Shown: positions 23,816 to 33,358, numbered from the stretch's first letter. The stretch is DNA of 33,523 nt from JAVKSL01 sp039583695 (GCA_039583695.1 JAVKSL010000025.1:1-33523); one strand, 5' to 3'. A program made the numbers and translations. Notes: generated from the letters alone by a model not told the origin.

Positions 23816-25270
23816 GTGCAGCAGGACGTACGAGATCTGTGGTCGCTCTGCTCCGCCTCCCTTCGGACGCATTTGTCTGAGGCCACCTGGCGCGCTTGGT
23901 TCGATCTCATCGAGCCCGTTTGCTTCGAAGACTCCACTCTTGTCCTGGCTGTACCCAGTCATCTAGCTAAAGAACGTCTGGAGAGTCGTCACCTGGACCT
24001 CTTGCTCGCGGTTGTCTCCAGCACGAGTCCCACTGCCAGTGACAGCGCTCCGGCGGACTCTTCCAGCTCCGGCGCCAGAGCGTCTCACCAGATCGATGAT
24101 CTGCGTATAATCGTGCGCACCAACGAGCTCCCGCCCGATGACTATCCTGATCCTCCTTCGCTCGTCCCCACTCATCCGGTAAGCACGCCGTCTGCTGCCT
24201 CGCGTCAACCACTGCCCTCAGTTTCTTCACGTTCTGTTGACATGGACGAAAGCCTTAACCCTCGCTACACCTTTGAAGCCTTTGTCACCGGATCATCCAA
24301 TCGTTTTGCCCAAGCCGCCGCCCAATCAGTGGCTGAGACCCCCTCGCGATCTTACAACCCTCTGTTCATTTATGGCTGTGCAGGACTGGGCAAGACGCAC
24401 CTCCTCCAAGCCATCGGAAACTACGTCCGTCAGAATTTCCCCAACCGTTATGTTCGCTATGTCTCCACTGAGACATTCCTGAATGAGTTTGTTGACGCAA
24501 TCAAGACCAACGCCACCATGGCCTTCAAGCGCCGCTACCGAGACTGTGATGTGCTGCTCATCGACGATATCCAGTTCATGGAGGGCCGCGAAGGCCTCCA
24601 AGAGGAGTTCTTCCACACTTTTAACTCCCTCTACGGAGCCTCCAAGCAAATCGTTATCACGTCTGACCGCCCGCCAAAGTCAATCGCCACGTTGGAGGAT
24701 CGGCTCAGGAGTCGATTCTTGTCCGGTCTTATAACCGATGTCCAGCCCCCTGACCTCGAGACGCGTCTCGCGATCCTCCGAAAAAAGGCTGAGCTCGACA
24801 GTCTCCCTGTGCCCCACGAAGTCCTGGAGCTCATCGCTACTCATGTCCGCGACAACATCCGAGAACTCGAGGGGGCACTTATCAGGGTCACAGCTTACGC
24901 GAGCCTCAATCACCAAGCGCTGACCCGCACACTCGCTGAGGAGATCCTGGCCGACATTCTCTCCACTGACCAGCCTCGTCGAATCACTCCACTCGCCATC
25001 TTACAAGCCACCGCAGATACTTTCGGCTTCACCATAGACGAGCTCTGTGGAACCAGCCGGCGTCGCCCGCTGGTCATCGCCCGCCAGATCAGCATGTACG
25101 TCTTCCGAGACCTCACCGACTTCAGCTACCCCGCCATCGCCCGAGAGTTTGGCGGGCGAGATCACACAACGGTCATTCATGCTGTGGACAAGATCTCCGC
25201 CCTCATGCGTGAGCGCCGGCAAATCTACAATCAAGTTACGGAGCTTATCTTGCTGATCAAGGGAAGCTGA
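23816..25270 (+). CDS. dnaA: chromosomal replication initiator DnaA
   Basis: GTG 23816 is preferred (GAGAGG 8 bases upstream); GTG 23807 is in frame and adds 3 residues. The 484-residue protein has domain I (WSLCSASLRTHLSEATWRAWFD) and a Ser/Pro-rich domain II. Domain III starts at about 145 (LNPRYTFEAFVTGSSNRFAQAA), with Walker A GCAGLGKTH, Walker B DVLLIDDIQF and the sensor-2 region IRELEGALIRV. Domain IV holds SRRRPLVIARQISMYVFRDLTDFSYPAIAREFGGRDHTTVIHA, the DnaA signature for box binding. It opens oriC and loads the helicase. It is flanked by DnaA boxes on both sides. Confidence 0.98.
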   Translation: MQQDVRDLWSLCSASLRTHLSEATWRAWFDLIEPVCFEDSTLVLAVPSHLAKERLESRHLDLLLAVVSSTSPTASDSAPADSSSSGARASHQIDDLRIIVRTNELPPDDYPDPPSLVPTHPVSTPSAASRQPLPSVSSRSVDMDESLNPRYTFEAFVTGSSNRFAQAAAQSVAETPSRSYNPLFIYGCAGLGKTHLLQAIGNYVRQNFPNRYVRYVSTETFLNEFVDAIKTNATMAFKRRYRDCDVLLIDDIQFMEGREGLQEEFFHTFNSLYGASKQIVITSDRPPKSIATLEDRLRSRFLSGLITDVQPPDLETRLAILRKKAELDSLPVPHEVLELIATHVRDNIRELEGALIRVTAYASLNHQALTRTLAEEILADILSTDQPRRITPLAILQATADTFGFTIDELCGTSRRRPLVIARQISMYVFRDLTDFSYPAIAREFGGRDHTTVIHAVDKISALMRERRQIYNQVTELILLIKGS

Positions 25271-25558
25271 TGAGCCCAAGCGCTCGCTCAAGTCTTTGGC
25301 GTCTCGTTCCTTATCATGGATCCTTGCTCATCCCCGACATGGGGACCGCCTTGTGGACTTACCACCTTCTCTGTGGACATCTTGATGGTCGTCCACGCAC
25401 GAGGCCGCGCCACAAAGGAGAGCCTGTGTCAGCTGGGGATAACAGAGTTGATCCACCAAAGCCCCTGCCTGCACCAACGACGGCTTATCCACAGTCCACA
25501 GCCTTATTACCTATTACTATACAAAGATACCTCTATAAGGTAACTGCGAAGGGGAACG
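25271..25558. other. oriC: oriC: dnaA-dnaN intergenic region
   Basis: The 288-base spacer holds an exact TTATCCACA at 25485-25493 and near-matches TGTGGACTT (25352-25360), TGTGGACAT (25372-25380), TCGTCCACG (25389-25397) and a GGGGATAAC at about 25436. Just beyond the perfect box, 25501-25545 is strikingly AT-rich for this genome (TTATTACCTATTACTAT then CCTCTATAAGG), a likely unwinding element. It is bounded by an inverted CCTTAT/ATAAGG pair (25502-25507, 25535-25540). TATAAG there may also be the dnaN -10. Location between dnaA and dnaN is the standard actinobacterial oriC. Confidence 0.85.
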
Positions 25559-26689
25559 ATGAAGCTGCGTTGTGAGCGGGATGCTCTCGTTGAGGCATTG
25601 GCCGCCCCAAGCCGGGCAGTTGGACAGCCAGGGGGGCGAACAAGAACCTCTGGGGGAGTGCACCTGTCGTTGGCAGGAGATCATCTACGACTAACAGGAA
25701 ACGATGGTGATCTCACCATATGTGTTGAAACCCTCGTTGCTGGGTCAGAAGATGGATCCTGCCTACTCCCATGTCGTCTTGTGCTTGATATCGTGAGGGC
25801 ACTGGAGCCGGGGGCGGTGATGCTGGCAGTGGACGACAATGAGGCACACATCAGCGCCGGCAGATCGCAATTCGGCGTTCGGGTGCTGCCAGAGCTTGAC
25901 TTTGCTCGGCCCCCAGTGTCCGAGGGAGACCCAGTCGAGCTGACGTCAGGGGAGTTCTCAGAGGCGCTTCGCCAGGTGGTGAGGGCCGCCTCGACAGACG
26001 AGAACCGACCGACCTTGAACGGCGTATTGCTGGCGGCCCAGCCAGAGGGGCTGCGGCTGGTGGCCACCGATTCCTACCGGTTGGCGGAGCGGTTGCTTGT
26101 AGGGCGCGCTGTGCTGGGTGAGGGTCAAGAGGTCTTGGTTCCTGCTCGGGCCCTGGTGGAGCTCCAGCGACTAACTTCCGCTGCGAGCGGGCCGGCGGCG
26201 GCGGCGAGCAGCGGGTCCGGAGAACGGCAGGTGACATTGAGCCTGGGCGAGTTTTACGCTACGTTTTGCGTCGGGGATGTCACCTTGACCACCACGCTAT
26301 TGGGAGATTTTCCCAACATTACGCGGCTATTCAGTCAGTGCTTCGCCAATGAGCTTCTGGTTGGGAAAGAGCCGTTGCTTGAAGCGATTCGTCGTGTTCG
26401 TCTACTCGCGCGCGACACAACATCGTGGTTGCATCTGTCCGTGGAACCAGATCGTGTCCAGCTCACAGCCACTGATCATGAGCGGGGGCACGCGAGTGAG
26501 GACGTGGACGCCAAGTACGAAGGAGCCGAGCTCACGATGCAGTTCAACCCAACATATCTTACTGATGGCGTCGAGGGGGTGATCGGCGACGAGGTCCTGA
26601 TAGAGATCGAAGGACCGAGCAAGCCGGTCATGATTCATGCGAGCAGGAGCGATCCATACAGATATCTTCTCGCGCCGCGATCTATCTGA
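25559..26689 (+). CDS. dnaN: DNA polymerase III beta sliding clamp
   Basis: ATG 25559, preceded by GAAGGGGA, gives 376 residues, the usual clamp length. The three clamp domains are visible: an N-terminal MKLRCERDALVEAL segment, a middle domain with RPTLNGVLLAAQPEGLRLVATDSYRLAER (the typical TDSYRLA box), and a C-terminal EGAELTMQFNPTYLTDGVEGV with the closing PVMIHA..DPYRYLLAPR. The ring tethers polymerase III to DNA. It is followed 13 bases later by recF on the same strand. Confidence 0.97.
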   Translation: MKLRCERDALVEALAAPSRAVGQPGGRTRTSGGVHLSLAGDHLRLTGNDGDLTICVETLVAGSEDGSCLLPCRLVLDIVRALEPGAVMLAVDDNEAHISAGRSQFGVRVLPELDFARPPVSEGDPVELTSGEFSEALRQVVRAASTDENRPTLNGVLLAAQPEGLRLVATDSYRLAERLLVGRAVLGEGQEVLVPARALVELQRLTSAASGPAAAASSGSGERQVTLSLGEFYATFCVGDVTLTTTLLGDFPNITRLFSQCFANELLVGKEPLLEAIRRVRLLARDTTSWLHLSVEPDRVQLTATDHERGHASEDVDAKYEGAELTMQFNPTYLTDGVEGVIGDEVLIEIEGPSKPVMIHASRSDPYRYLLAPRSI

Positions 26690-26702
26690 TCAGAGTCCCT
26701 GA

Positions 26703-27815
26703 ATGTGGGTGGAGCACCTATGGATGCAGGATTTTCGAAACTGCGCAGCTGGAGAGCTAGTCCCTGCACCCGACGGCCTGACGGTCGTGGTTGGTGGCAA
26801 CGGGCAGGGTAAGACGAATATGTTGGAAGCAATAGGGTACATGGCAACAGGACGATCGTTTCGTGGAGCGCCCCGTGAGGCTTTGATAAGGAAGGGTCAG
26901 CATCAAGCGGTGCTCCGTGCCGAGGTGATGCATGCCAGCCGGCGCATACTGGTCGAGGCCGAGCTGGTTCCAAGCGGAAGGGACCGGATACAGATAAATC
27001 GTCAGGCGGTCAGACGCATGAGTGATCTGCGTGGAACATTTCAGGTGAGCGTTTTTTCGCCCGACGATCTGGTTCTGATCAAAGGTGGGCCCGCCGAGCG
27101 TCGTCGCTATCTGGACGAGACGCTGGTGACGCTCAGGCCGAGGATCGAGCAACTACGCAATGATACGGAGCACGTTCTTCGCCAACGGAACGTGCTGCTC
27201 AAACAGGCCGGGGGCCGCGGGACGCCCAGCATTGTCGCCACCCTTGACGTTTGGGATGCGCAGCTTGCCCGGTTAGGCGCGGAGCTTTCAGAGCACAGGA
27301 AGTTCCTGGTTGGCCGGCTGGCACCATTGGTCGGCGATGTGTATCAAACATTGTCCGGCCGGAGCGATATTGTGACTCTCGCTTACCTGGCTTCGTGGAG
27401 CGGCGATCTGGCAGAGGCGCTGGCGTCGCGCCGAAAGGAAGATCTCCGACGGGGAGTGACGACCCTGGGTCCTCATCGCGATGACATGGAGGTGGCTCTT
27501 CAGGTAGGAGACGAAGCCTTGGCGGCGCGCACCCATCTATCCCAGGGGGAGCAGCGCTGTATCACCTTGGCGTTGCGTCTTGGTGCTCACGCGCTGGTGG
27601 TGGAGGAGACCGGAGAGAGCCCGGTGCTGCTCCTGGACGATGTGTTCTCCGAGCTCGACGCGACCCGGGGTGCCAAGCTGATACGTCTGTTGCCCTGCGG
27701 CCAGGCGTTGCTCACCACCACCGGCAGTTTGCCAGCAGGTGCGTCGCCGGCGGCCATAGTACAAGTCGAGGCTGGCTGCGTGATCTCACCGGTTAAGCAG
27801 GAGGTCTGGACATGA
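26703..27815 (+). CDS. recF: DNA replication and repair protein RecF
   Basis: The 370-residue SMC-like ATPase begins WVEHLWMQDFRNC. Walker A is GGNGQGKTN at 31-39, followed by the conserved FSPDDLVLIKGGPAERRRYLD. The signature motif is LSQGEQRCITLALRLG, Walker B and D-loop PVLLLDDVFSELD. It loads RecA at single-strand gaps with RecO/RecR. Its stop overlaps the next gene's ATG (ATGA). Confidence 0.97.
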   Translation: MWVEHLWMQDFRNCAAGELVPAPDGLTVVVGGNGQGKTNMLEAIGYMATGRSFRGAPREALIRKGQHQAVLRAEVMHASRRILVEAELVPSGRDRIQINRQAVRRMSDLRGTFQVSVFSPDDLVLIKGGPAERRRYLDETLVTLRPRIEQLRNDTEHVLRQRNVLLKQAGGRGTPSIVATLDVWDAQLARLGAELSEHRKFLVGRLAPLVGDVYQTLSGRSDIVTLAYLASWSGDLAEALASRRKEDLRRGVTTLGPHRDDMEVALQVGDEALAARTHLSQGEQRCITLALRLGAHALVVEETGESPVLLLDDVFSELDATRGAKLIRLLPCGQALLTTTGSLPAGASPAAIVQVEAGCVISPVKQEVWT

Positions 27816-28273
27816 CATGGAAGCCACTGCCCGCGCGATCCAAAGAAGACAGCCCCAGTGACCTTGGGGTCTCCCTGGATCGGCTCAGCGAGTCGTTCGG
27901 CGCCCCGCCCAGTGCCGTGTTGCGGATCGTGTTCGCCCGCTGGGAGGAAGTGGTGGGGGAGGCTCTTGCCATCCACGCCAAGCCGGTCTTGATCCGGCAC
28001 GGAACGCTGCTCATCGCGGTGGATGAACCCTGCTGGGCCACGGAGGTGAAGTGGCTGGCGGCGGAGCTCTTGGACAAGCTCGCCACCACAGCCGGCGAGC
28101 CCGTGGCGTCCCGAGTCGAGGTCCGAGTACACCGGTCAGGGAGGGGAGACCCACCTGGCGAGCAACGGTCTGGTAAGATGGGGCTCTCGTCTGGGTCCGC
28201 CACCCAGGCCACCAACGCAGTTAGCTCTGGCAGACCGGGCCAAAGTGCTCGGAAGCCAGACCTCAAGGGATAG
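27812..28273 (+). CDS. DUF721 (DciA-like) protein
   Basis: The 153-residue protein overlaps recF by 4 bases. Its central part, VFARWEEVVGEALAIHAKPVLIRHGTLLIAVDEPCWATEVKWLAAELLDKL, is the KH-like DUF721/DciA domain: W-xx-VG at about 45-50, then a hydrophobic strand, then the W-AxEL helix. The C-terminal 45 residues are Ser/Gly-rich and disordered. DUF721 proteins between recF and gyrB are universal in Actinobacteria; relatives (DciA) act as replicative-helicase operators, so a role in DnaB loading is likely but not proven here. Confidence 0.88.
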   Translation: MTWKPLPARSKEDSPSDLGVSLDRLSESFGAPPSAVLRIVFARWEEVVGEALAIHAKPVLIRHGTLLIAVDEPCWATEVKWLAAELLDKLATTAGEPVASRVEVRVHRSGRGDPPGEQRSGKMGLSSGSATQATNAVSSGRPGQSARKPDLKG

Positions 28274-28287
28274 GGAGAGGTAGCCAG

Positions 28288-30243
28288 TTGGCTCTGCCCG
28301 AGAATCGCCCCAGCGGGGTTGACTCGGAGTCCTACACAGGTCAGGACATCGTGGTCTTGGAGGGTCTCGACCCCGTCCGCAAACGCCCCGGCATGTATAT
28401 AGGCTCCACCGGCCCGAGCGGGCTCCACCACCTTGTCTGGGAAGTGGTGGACAATGCGGTTGACGAAGCGATGGCGGGGTGGTGCACGCGCATCGAGGTC
28501 ACCCTCCTCGCGGACGGGGGTTGTCGAGTCGTGGACGACGGGCGCGGCATCCCCGTGGACCGCCACCACCAGTACAAGACCAAGTCCACCGCGGAGGTGG
28601 TTTTGACCATGCTCCACGCCGGCGGCAAATTTGGAGGCCGCAGCTACAAGGTGTCAGGGGGACTCCATGGTGTTGGGGTCTCGGTGGTGAACGCCCTTTC
28701 GTCCCGGCTGGTGCTCGAGGTAGATCGGGACGGAAACCGCTATCGCATGGAGTTTGCCAAAGGAGGTCACCCCCAGGGAAAGCTGGAGCGGGTAGGGCCC
28801 TCCCCACGGTCTCATCCCCGCGGGACAGGGGTGACCTTCTGGCCCGATCCGACGATCTTCGACGAGGTCGATTTCCGGGCGCAGACAGTGATCGAGCGGC
28901 TCCAAGTGATGGCATTTTTGAATCGTGGGCTGGAGATTCGTGTCTCCGACGAGCGCATCGGCCGGACTCAGCAGGTTCGTTACCAGTACAACGGCGGCAT
29001 CGTGGACTACGTGCGGCACTTGAACGCGTCCAAGGAGGCTCTATTCAAGCGGGTTGGCTTTCTCGAGCAGGCAGACAGCTCCACAGACAACACCCAAGAG
29101 ATGGAGGTGGCATTTCAGTGGAATACCGGGTACTACGAGAGCCTCCACTCCTTTGCCAACGGTATCGCCACCGTCGAAGGCGGAATGCATGAGGAGGGGT
29201 TCAAAAAGGCCCTTACCAATGTGGTCAACAAGTATGCCCGGGCCAAGGGACTGCTCAAGGACAAAGACGACAACTTTCAAGGTGAGGACATCCGCGAGGG
29301 CCTGACCGCAATCTTGTCCGTGCGTCTCACCGAGGCACAGTTCGAGGGCCAGACCAAGGCCAAGCTGGGCAATGTATCAATGCGCTCGCTTGTGGAGCGG
29401 GCGACAAACGAAAAGCTGGCTGAGTGGCTGGAGGAACACCCCCCCGAGGGCCGCCAGATCGTCCAGAAGGCCGCGCTGGCGGCTAGGGCGAGGACCGCCG
29501 CCCGCCAGGCCCGGGATCTTACCCGGCGCAAGACGGCGCTCGAGGGAGCGGGTCTACCCGGGAAGCTGACTGATTGCTCCTCACGAGATCCACGTGAGTC
29601 AGAGCTGTTCATCGTCGAGGGCAACTCCGCTGGAGGCAGCGCGGTCAAAGCAAGAGACCCTCGTACCCAGGCGGTGTTACCGATCCGTGGAAAGATTCTG
29701 AACGTCGAGCGCTCCCGCATGGATCGGATGCTCAAGAATGCCGAGATCCGCGCTCTCATCGCCGCGATAGGTGCCGGCCTGGCCGAGGAGTTCGATCTGG
29801 CGAAGCTTCGCTATCACAAGGTGATCATCATGGCAGATGCCGACGTTGACGGATCACACATCCGGACTCTCCTCCTCACATTTTTCTTCCGCCAGATGGA
29901 GGCGCTGGTGGAGGCTGGACACGTCTACGCAGCTCAGCCCCCATTATTCTCGACACTGGTGGGCAAGGAAAAGGTCTACCTCAAAGATGAGGCGGCTAGG
30001 GATCGCCACCTGCTGGCACACCCTCGGGCAGAGTTCCAGCGCTTGAAAGGTCTGGGGGAGATGGACTTCACCGAGCTGCGGGACACGACGACGGACCCGA
30101 CAAAGCGGTCCCTTTTGCAAATCAACCTGGAGCAGGCCGCATTGGCTGACGAGGTTTGCTCGGTTCTCATGGGTGATGACGTCGAGCTCCGGCGCAGCTT
30201 CATCCAGAAGAACGCCAAAGACGTCAGGTTCCTGGACATCTGA
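28288..30243 (+). CDS. gyrB: DNA gyrase subunit B
   Basis: A TTG start at 28288 has a good GGGAGAGG Shine-Dalgarno 7 bases upstream. The 651-residue product has the GHKL ATPase (VDNAVDEAMAGW, DDGRGIPVD, GGLHGVGVSVVNALS), transducer domain, and TOPRIM domain with EGNSAGGSA at about 443 and metal-binding DADVDG at about 516, ending with AKDVRFLDI. It is full length, with no intein. It supplies ATP hydrolysis and strand passage for negative supercoiling, in complex with GyrA encoded 10 bases downstream. Confidence 0.98.
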   Translation: MALPENRPSGVDSESYTGQDIVVLEGLDPVRKRPGMYIGSTGPSGLHHLVWEVVDNAVDEAMAGWCTRIEVTLLADGGCRVVDDGRGIPVDRHHQYKTKSTAEVVLTMLHAGGKFGGRSYKVSGGLHGVGVSVVNALSSRLVLEVDRDGNRYRMEFAKGGHPQGKLERVGPSPRSHPRGTGVTFWPDPTIFDEVDFRAQTVIERLQVMAFLNRGLEIRVSDERIGRTQQVRYQYNGGIVDYVRHLNASKEALFKRVGFLEQADSSTDNTQEMEVAFQWNTGYYESLHSFANGIATVEGGMHEEGFKKALTNVVNKYARAKGLLKDKDDNFQGEDIREGLTAILSVRLTEAQFEGQTKAKLGNVSMRSLVERATNEKLAEWLEEHPPEGRQIVQKAALAARARTAARQARDLTRRKTALEGAGLPGKLTDCSSRDPRESELFIVEGNSAGGSAVKARDPRTQAVLPIRGKILNVERSRMDRMLKNAEIRALIAAIGAGLAEEFDLAKLRYHKVIIMADADVDGSHIRTLLLTFFFRQMEALVEAGHVYAAQPPLFSTLVGKEKVYLKDEAARDRHLLAHPRAEFQRLKGLGEMDFTELRDTTTDPTKRSLLQINLEQAALADEVCSVLMGDDVELRRSFIQKNAKDVRFLDI

Positions 30244-30253
30244 GCGTGGCGCG

Positions 30254-32743
30254 ATGACCGATACCCCTCCCTTTAACGACGGCGGATCCAACGGCTCCGC
30301 AGATGACGCGGCATCCGTGGTCCCTGTAGAGATTCAGGAGGAGATGGAGAGGTCGTTTCTCGAGTACTCGATGTCGGTGATCGTGTCCAGGGCGTTGCCT
30401 GACGCAAGGGACGGGCTCAAACCAGTCCACCGACGGATCCTCTATGGCATGTACGATCAGTCGTTGCGTCCTGACCGGCCGCACGTGAAGTGCGCCAAAG
30501 TGGTCGGCGAGGTGATGGGCTCCTACCATCCTCACGGAGACACCGCGATCTACGATGCATTAGTGCGAATGGTGCAAGACTTCAGCCTTCGCCAGCCCTT
30601 GATCGACGGTCACGGCGAATTCGGCACGCCCGATCCTGAGACAGGTGGACCCGCCGCCGCGCGCTACACAGAGTGCCGCCTGGATCCGTTGTCACTTCAC
30701 ATGCTTGCCGGGATTGACGAGGGCACGGTCGATTTCACCCCCAATTACGACGGGAGTCGCACTGAGCCAACTGTGCTGCCCTCACGCTTTCCGAACCTGT
30801 TGGTGAACGGCTCGCAGGGCATCGCCGTCGGTATGGCCACCAACATAGCCCCTCATAATCTTGTTGAGGCGGTCGATGCCACGCTTTATCTTCTCGACAA
30901 CCCGGAGGCTACCCCAGATGAGCTGATGGCGTTCGTGAAGGGGCCCGATTTTCCGACGGGCGGCCTGATCCTGGGCCGTGCAGGGATTCAGGACGCCTAC
31001 CGGACCGGCCGTGGTTCGATCAAGATCCGGGGGGTGGCCGATATCAAGGAAGGTCGCGGCGGGGCTCAGCGTATTGTGATCACAGAGATTCCCTATCAGA
31101 CCTCTGTCCAGGCAATCGAGAAGAAGATCGCTGAGCTGGTTGGTGCCAGGGATCTGGATGGCATCCGGGAGGTGCGCAACGAGTCGGCCGGCACGGCCAC
31201 CCGCTTGGTGATCGAGCTGAAGCGCGACGCCAATGCCAACGTCGTATTGAACAATCTTTACAAGCACACACCACTTCAAACGAGCTTCGGGGTCAACACG
31301 GTGGCTCTGGTTGACGGGGTGCCTCGAACTCTCAACCTGGCCCAACTGCTCGGAGCGTATGTCCAGCATCAGGTGGACGTGGTCACCCGCAGGACCCAGT
31401 ACCGTCTCCGCAAGGCGGCTGACCGAGCGCACATAGTGGAGGGTTTGCTGCGAGCGATCGATCTTCTTGACGCGGTGATCGCGTTGATCAGGGGGTCGGA
31501 CGACCGACCTGAGGCCAGGGCTGGCTTGATGGCGGAACCTTTCGTGTTCTCCGAGGTGCAGGCAAATCACATCCTGGACATGACGCTGGCCCGGCTCACT
31601 CGCCTCGGCCGCTCCGAGTTGGAGGCCGAGATGCTCCAGCTGCGCACAACGATCGCGGAGCTGGAGGCAATCCTGGCCGACCCGGGCAGGCTACGTGAGG
31701 TAATTCGGGAAGAGCTCAACGAGATTCGCGCCGTTTACAGCGAGCCGCGCCGTTCGCGAATAACGCTGGACCCTGGAGACCTCGATGTGTTGGACCTAAT
31801 CGAGGACGAGGAGCTGGTTGTCACAATGAGCCGGGCCGGCTACGTAAAGTCGATGTTGGGTGGGACCTTCAGGACCCAGGGGCGGGGTGGCCGGGGAGTG
31901 CAGGGCGCCAATCTCAAAGAGGAGGACCTGGTTGCTCACATCATCCACACGACCGCCCATACCTACCTGCTCTTCTTTTCCAACCGGGGACGGGTGTACC
32001 GGCTCAAGGCGCACGAGATACCGGTCAAGGAGCGCACGGCACGCGGGACGGCGATCGTGAACCTGCTGCCGTTGGAGCCCGGCGAGGTGATACAGGCGGT
32101 GATCGAGACCCGGGATTACGAGACGACTCGATTTTTGACCTTCTTCACCCGACTGGGCCAGGTGAAGCGCACCGGGTTGGGAGAGTACGACAAGTCCCGA
32201 CGGGAGGGCTTCATAGCGATTGGCCTACGAGATGACGATGAGCTGGTGTCGGTGGTGGCGACCAACGGTGGCGAGGACCTGTTCATGGTGAGCAGGCATG
32301 GTATGACGATCCGCGTCTTGGAGGATGACGTGAGGCCGATGGGCCGCGCCGCGAGCGGGGTGCGTGGAATGCGCCTGCGAGAGGGGGATGAGGTAGTGTC
32401 CTGCGACGTGGCCAGAGACGATGCCGACATCTTGGTGGTGACGGACGCTGGCTACGGGAAGCGGACCAAGCTGGAGCGTTTCAACCGCCAGGCAAGGGGA
32501 GGCCAGGGGGTGAGGGGGATACGGCTCACTGCTCGCCGAGGCTACGTCGTGGCGGCTTTCAAGGTGTCGTTGGAAGACGAGGTCTTGTTGATCTCCTCAG
32601 CCGGGGTTGCGATCCGTACCCAGGTCAGGGAGATACCGTCTCAGGGTCGGGATGCCACTGGAGTCCGGGTGATGAGCTTGGAGACCGGTCAGAAGGTCAC
32701 CTCGGCAGCCCTGGTCCTGGCGAGCCCGGAGGAGGCCGCGTGA
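30254..32743 (+). CDS. gyrA: DNA gyrase subunit A
   Basis: ATG 30254 gives 829 residues; longer in-frame readings overlap gyrB and are not used. The breakage-reunion domain begins IQEEMERSFLEYSMSVIVSRALPDARDGLKPVHRR. The catalytic Tyr is at about 137 in AARYTECRLDPL. The quinolone region HPHGDTAIYD has Thr97 and Asp101 at the positions of E. coli Ser83 and Asp87. The C-terminal beta-pinwheel (from about 520) carries the GyrA box QGRGGRG at about 541, which wraps DNA and makes the enzyme a supercoiling gyrase rather than topoisomerase IV. Confidence 0.98.
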   Translation: MTDTPPFNDGGSNGSADDAASVVPVEIQEEMERSFLEYSMSVIVSRALPDARDGLKPVHRRILYGMYDQSLRPDRPHVKCAKVVGEVMGSYHPHGDTAIYDALVRMVQDFSLRQPLIDGHGEFGTPDPETGGPAAARYTECRLDPLSLHMLAGIDEGTVDFTPNYDGSRTEPTVLPSRFPNLLVNGSQGIAVGMATNIAPHNLVEAVDATLYLLDNPEATPDELMAFVKGPDFPTGGLILGRAGIQDAYRTGRGSIKIRGVADIKEGRGGAQRIVITEIPYQTSVQAIEKKIAELVGARDLDGIREVRNESAGTATRLVIELKRDANANVVLNNLYKHTPLQTSFGVNTVALVDGVPRTLNLAQLLGAYVQHQVDVVTRRTQYRLRKAADRAHIVEGLLRAIDLLDAVIALIRGSDDRPEARAGLMAEPFVFSEVQANHILDMTLARLTRLGRSELEAEMLQLRTTIAELEAILADPGRLREVIREELNEIRAVYSEPRRSRITLDPGDLDVLDLIEDEELVVTMSRAGYVKSMLGGTFRTQGRGGRGVQGANLKEEDLVAHIIHTTAHTYLLFFSNRGRVYRLKAHEIPVKERTARGTAIVNLLPLEPGEVIQAVIETRDYETTRFLTFFTRLGQVKRTGLGEYDKSRREGFIAIGLRDDDELVSVVATNGGEDLFMVSRHGMTIRVLEDDVRPMGRAASGVRGMRLREGDEVVSCDVARDDADILVVTDAGYGKRTKLERFNRQARGGQGVRGIRLTARRGYVVAAFKVSLEDEVLLISSAGVAIRTQVREIPSQGRDATGVRVMSLETGQKVTSAALVLASPEEAA

Positions 32744-32771
32744 GTCGTTTACGAGTCCGGAGGGAACGACC

Positions 32772-33254
32772 ATGAGCCAACGCCCAGCAAGATCGATGTC
32801 CGCCAGCTTCGAGGCGCTACGGGCTACCGCGGGCCTCGGGGTGGCGACGCCCCGAGCCAGCTCACCAGTACGGCCACAGGGTCCTCGGCCAGCGGGCCAG
32901 ACAAGGACGGTACGGATGCGGGTCCGTCGCATCGAGACGGGCACCGTGCTGCTGTTCTCCCTCCTTTCGTATCTCGGTCTGTTCGTGGTCTTTCAGGTTG
33001 CTGTGCTGGTCATCTACCTGGTGGCGAGCGGCGGCGGGTTGCTGCACCACCTTCAGGACTTCTTGGTGAGGACCGGGTTCAAGTCCGTCCACATGGGGAC
33101 AATCGTGTTTGAGATCAGCTTCTTCGGAGGGCTGGTGATGGTGGCCATCGGCACCGTGGTGAACCTGGTGCTGGCTGTGGTGTACAACCTGGTGAGCGAC
33201 ATCGTTGGCGGGGTAGCGATCATCGCCGATGAGCGAGACCTGTCGCGTCGCTAA
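32772..33254 (+). CDS. DUF3566 transmembrane protein
   Basis: The 160-residue protein has about 45 basic, disordered N-terminal residues, then RTVRMRVRRIETGTVLLFSLLSYLGLFVVFQVAVLVIYLVASGGG with TM helix 1 at about 56-80. TM helix 2 (FEISFFGGLVMVAIGTVVNLVLAVVYNLVSDIVGG) at about 110-145 follows. It matches the DUF3566 family, constantly found after gyrA in Actinobacteria (Rv0007 position in Mycobacterium). Function is unknown, likely in the cell envelope or division zone. It is 28 bases after gyrA and likely co-transcribed. Confidence 0.9.
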   Translation: MSQRPARSMSASFEALRATAGLGVATPRASSPVRPQGPRPAGQTRTVRMRVRRIETGTVLLFSLLSYLGLFVVFQVAVLVIYLVASGGGLLHHLQDFLVRTGFKSVHMGTIVFEISFFGGLVMVAIGTVVNLVLAVVYNLVSDIVGGVAIIADERDLSRR

Positions 33255-33269
33255 GCTGACCCGAGCCCG

Positions 33270-33343
33270 GGGGCTATAGCTCAGCTGGTTAGAGCGCAGC
33301 ACTGATAATGCTGAGGTCGCTGGTTCGAGTCCAGCTAGCCCCA
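33270..33343 (+). tRNA. tRNA-Ile (anticodon GAT)
   Basis: Acceptor arms GGGGCTA and TAGCCCC pair fully. The D-arm is GCTCAGCTGGTTAGAGC, the anticodon stem GCAGCACTGATAATGCTG gives loop anticodon GAT, and the T-arm is GCTGG-TTCGAGT-CCAGC. The discriminator is A and CCA is not encoded. tRNA-Ile after gyrA/DUF3566 is conserved in Actinobacteria, normally followed by tRNA-Ala, which is not seen here because a recombinase gene intervenes. Confidence 0.97.
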
Positions 33344-33358
33344 CGACGTTTGTCCTGG

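Noticed and set aside
30782..31570. 262-codon minus-strand frame inside gyrA
   Set aside because: Shadow of gyrA with no recognisable domain or ribosome-binding site.
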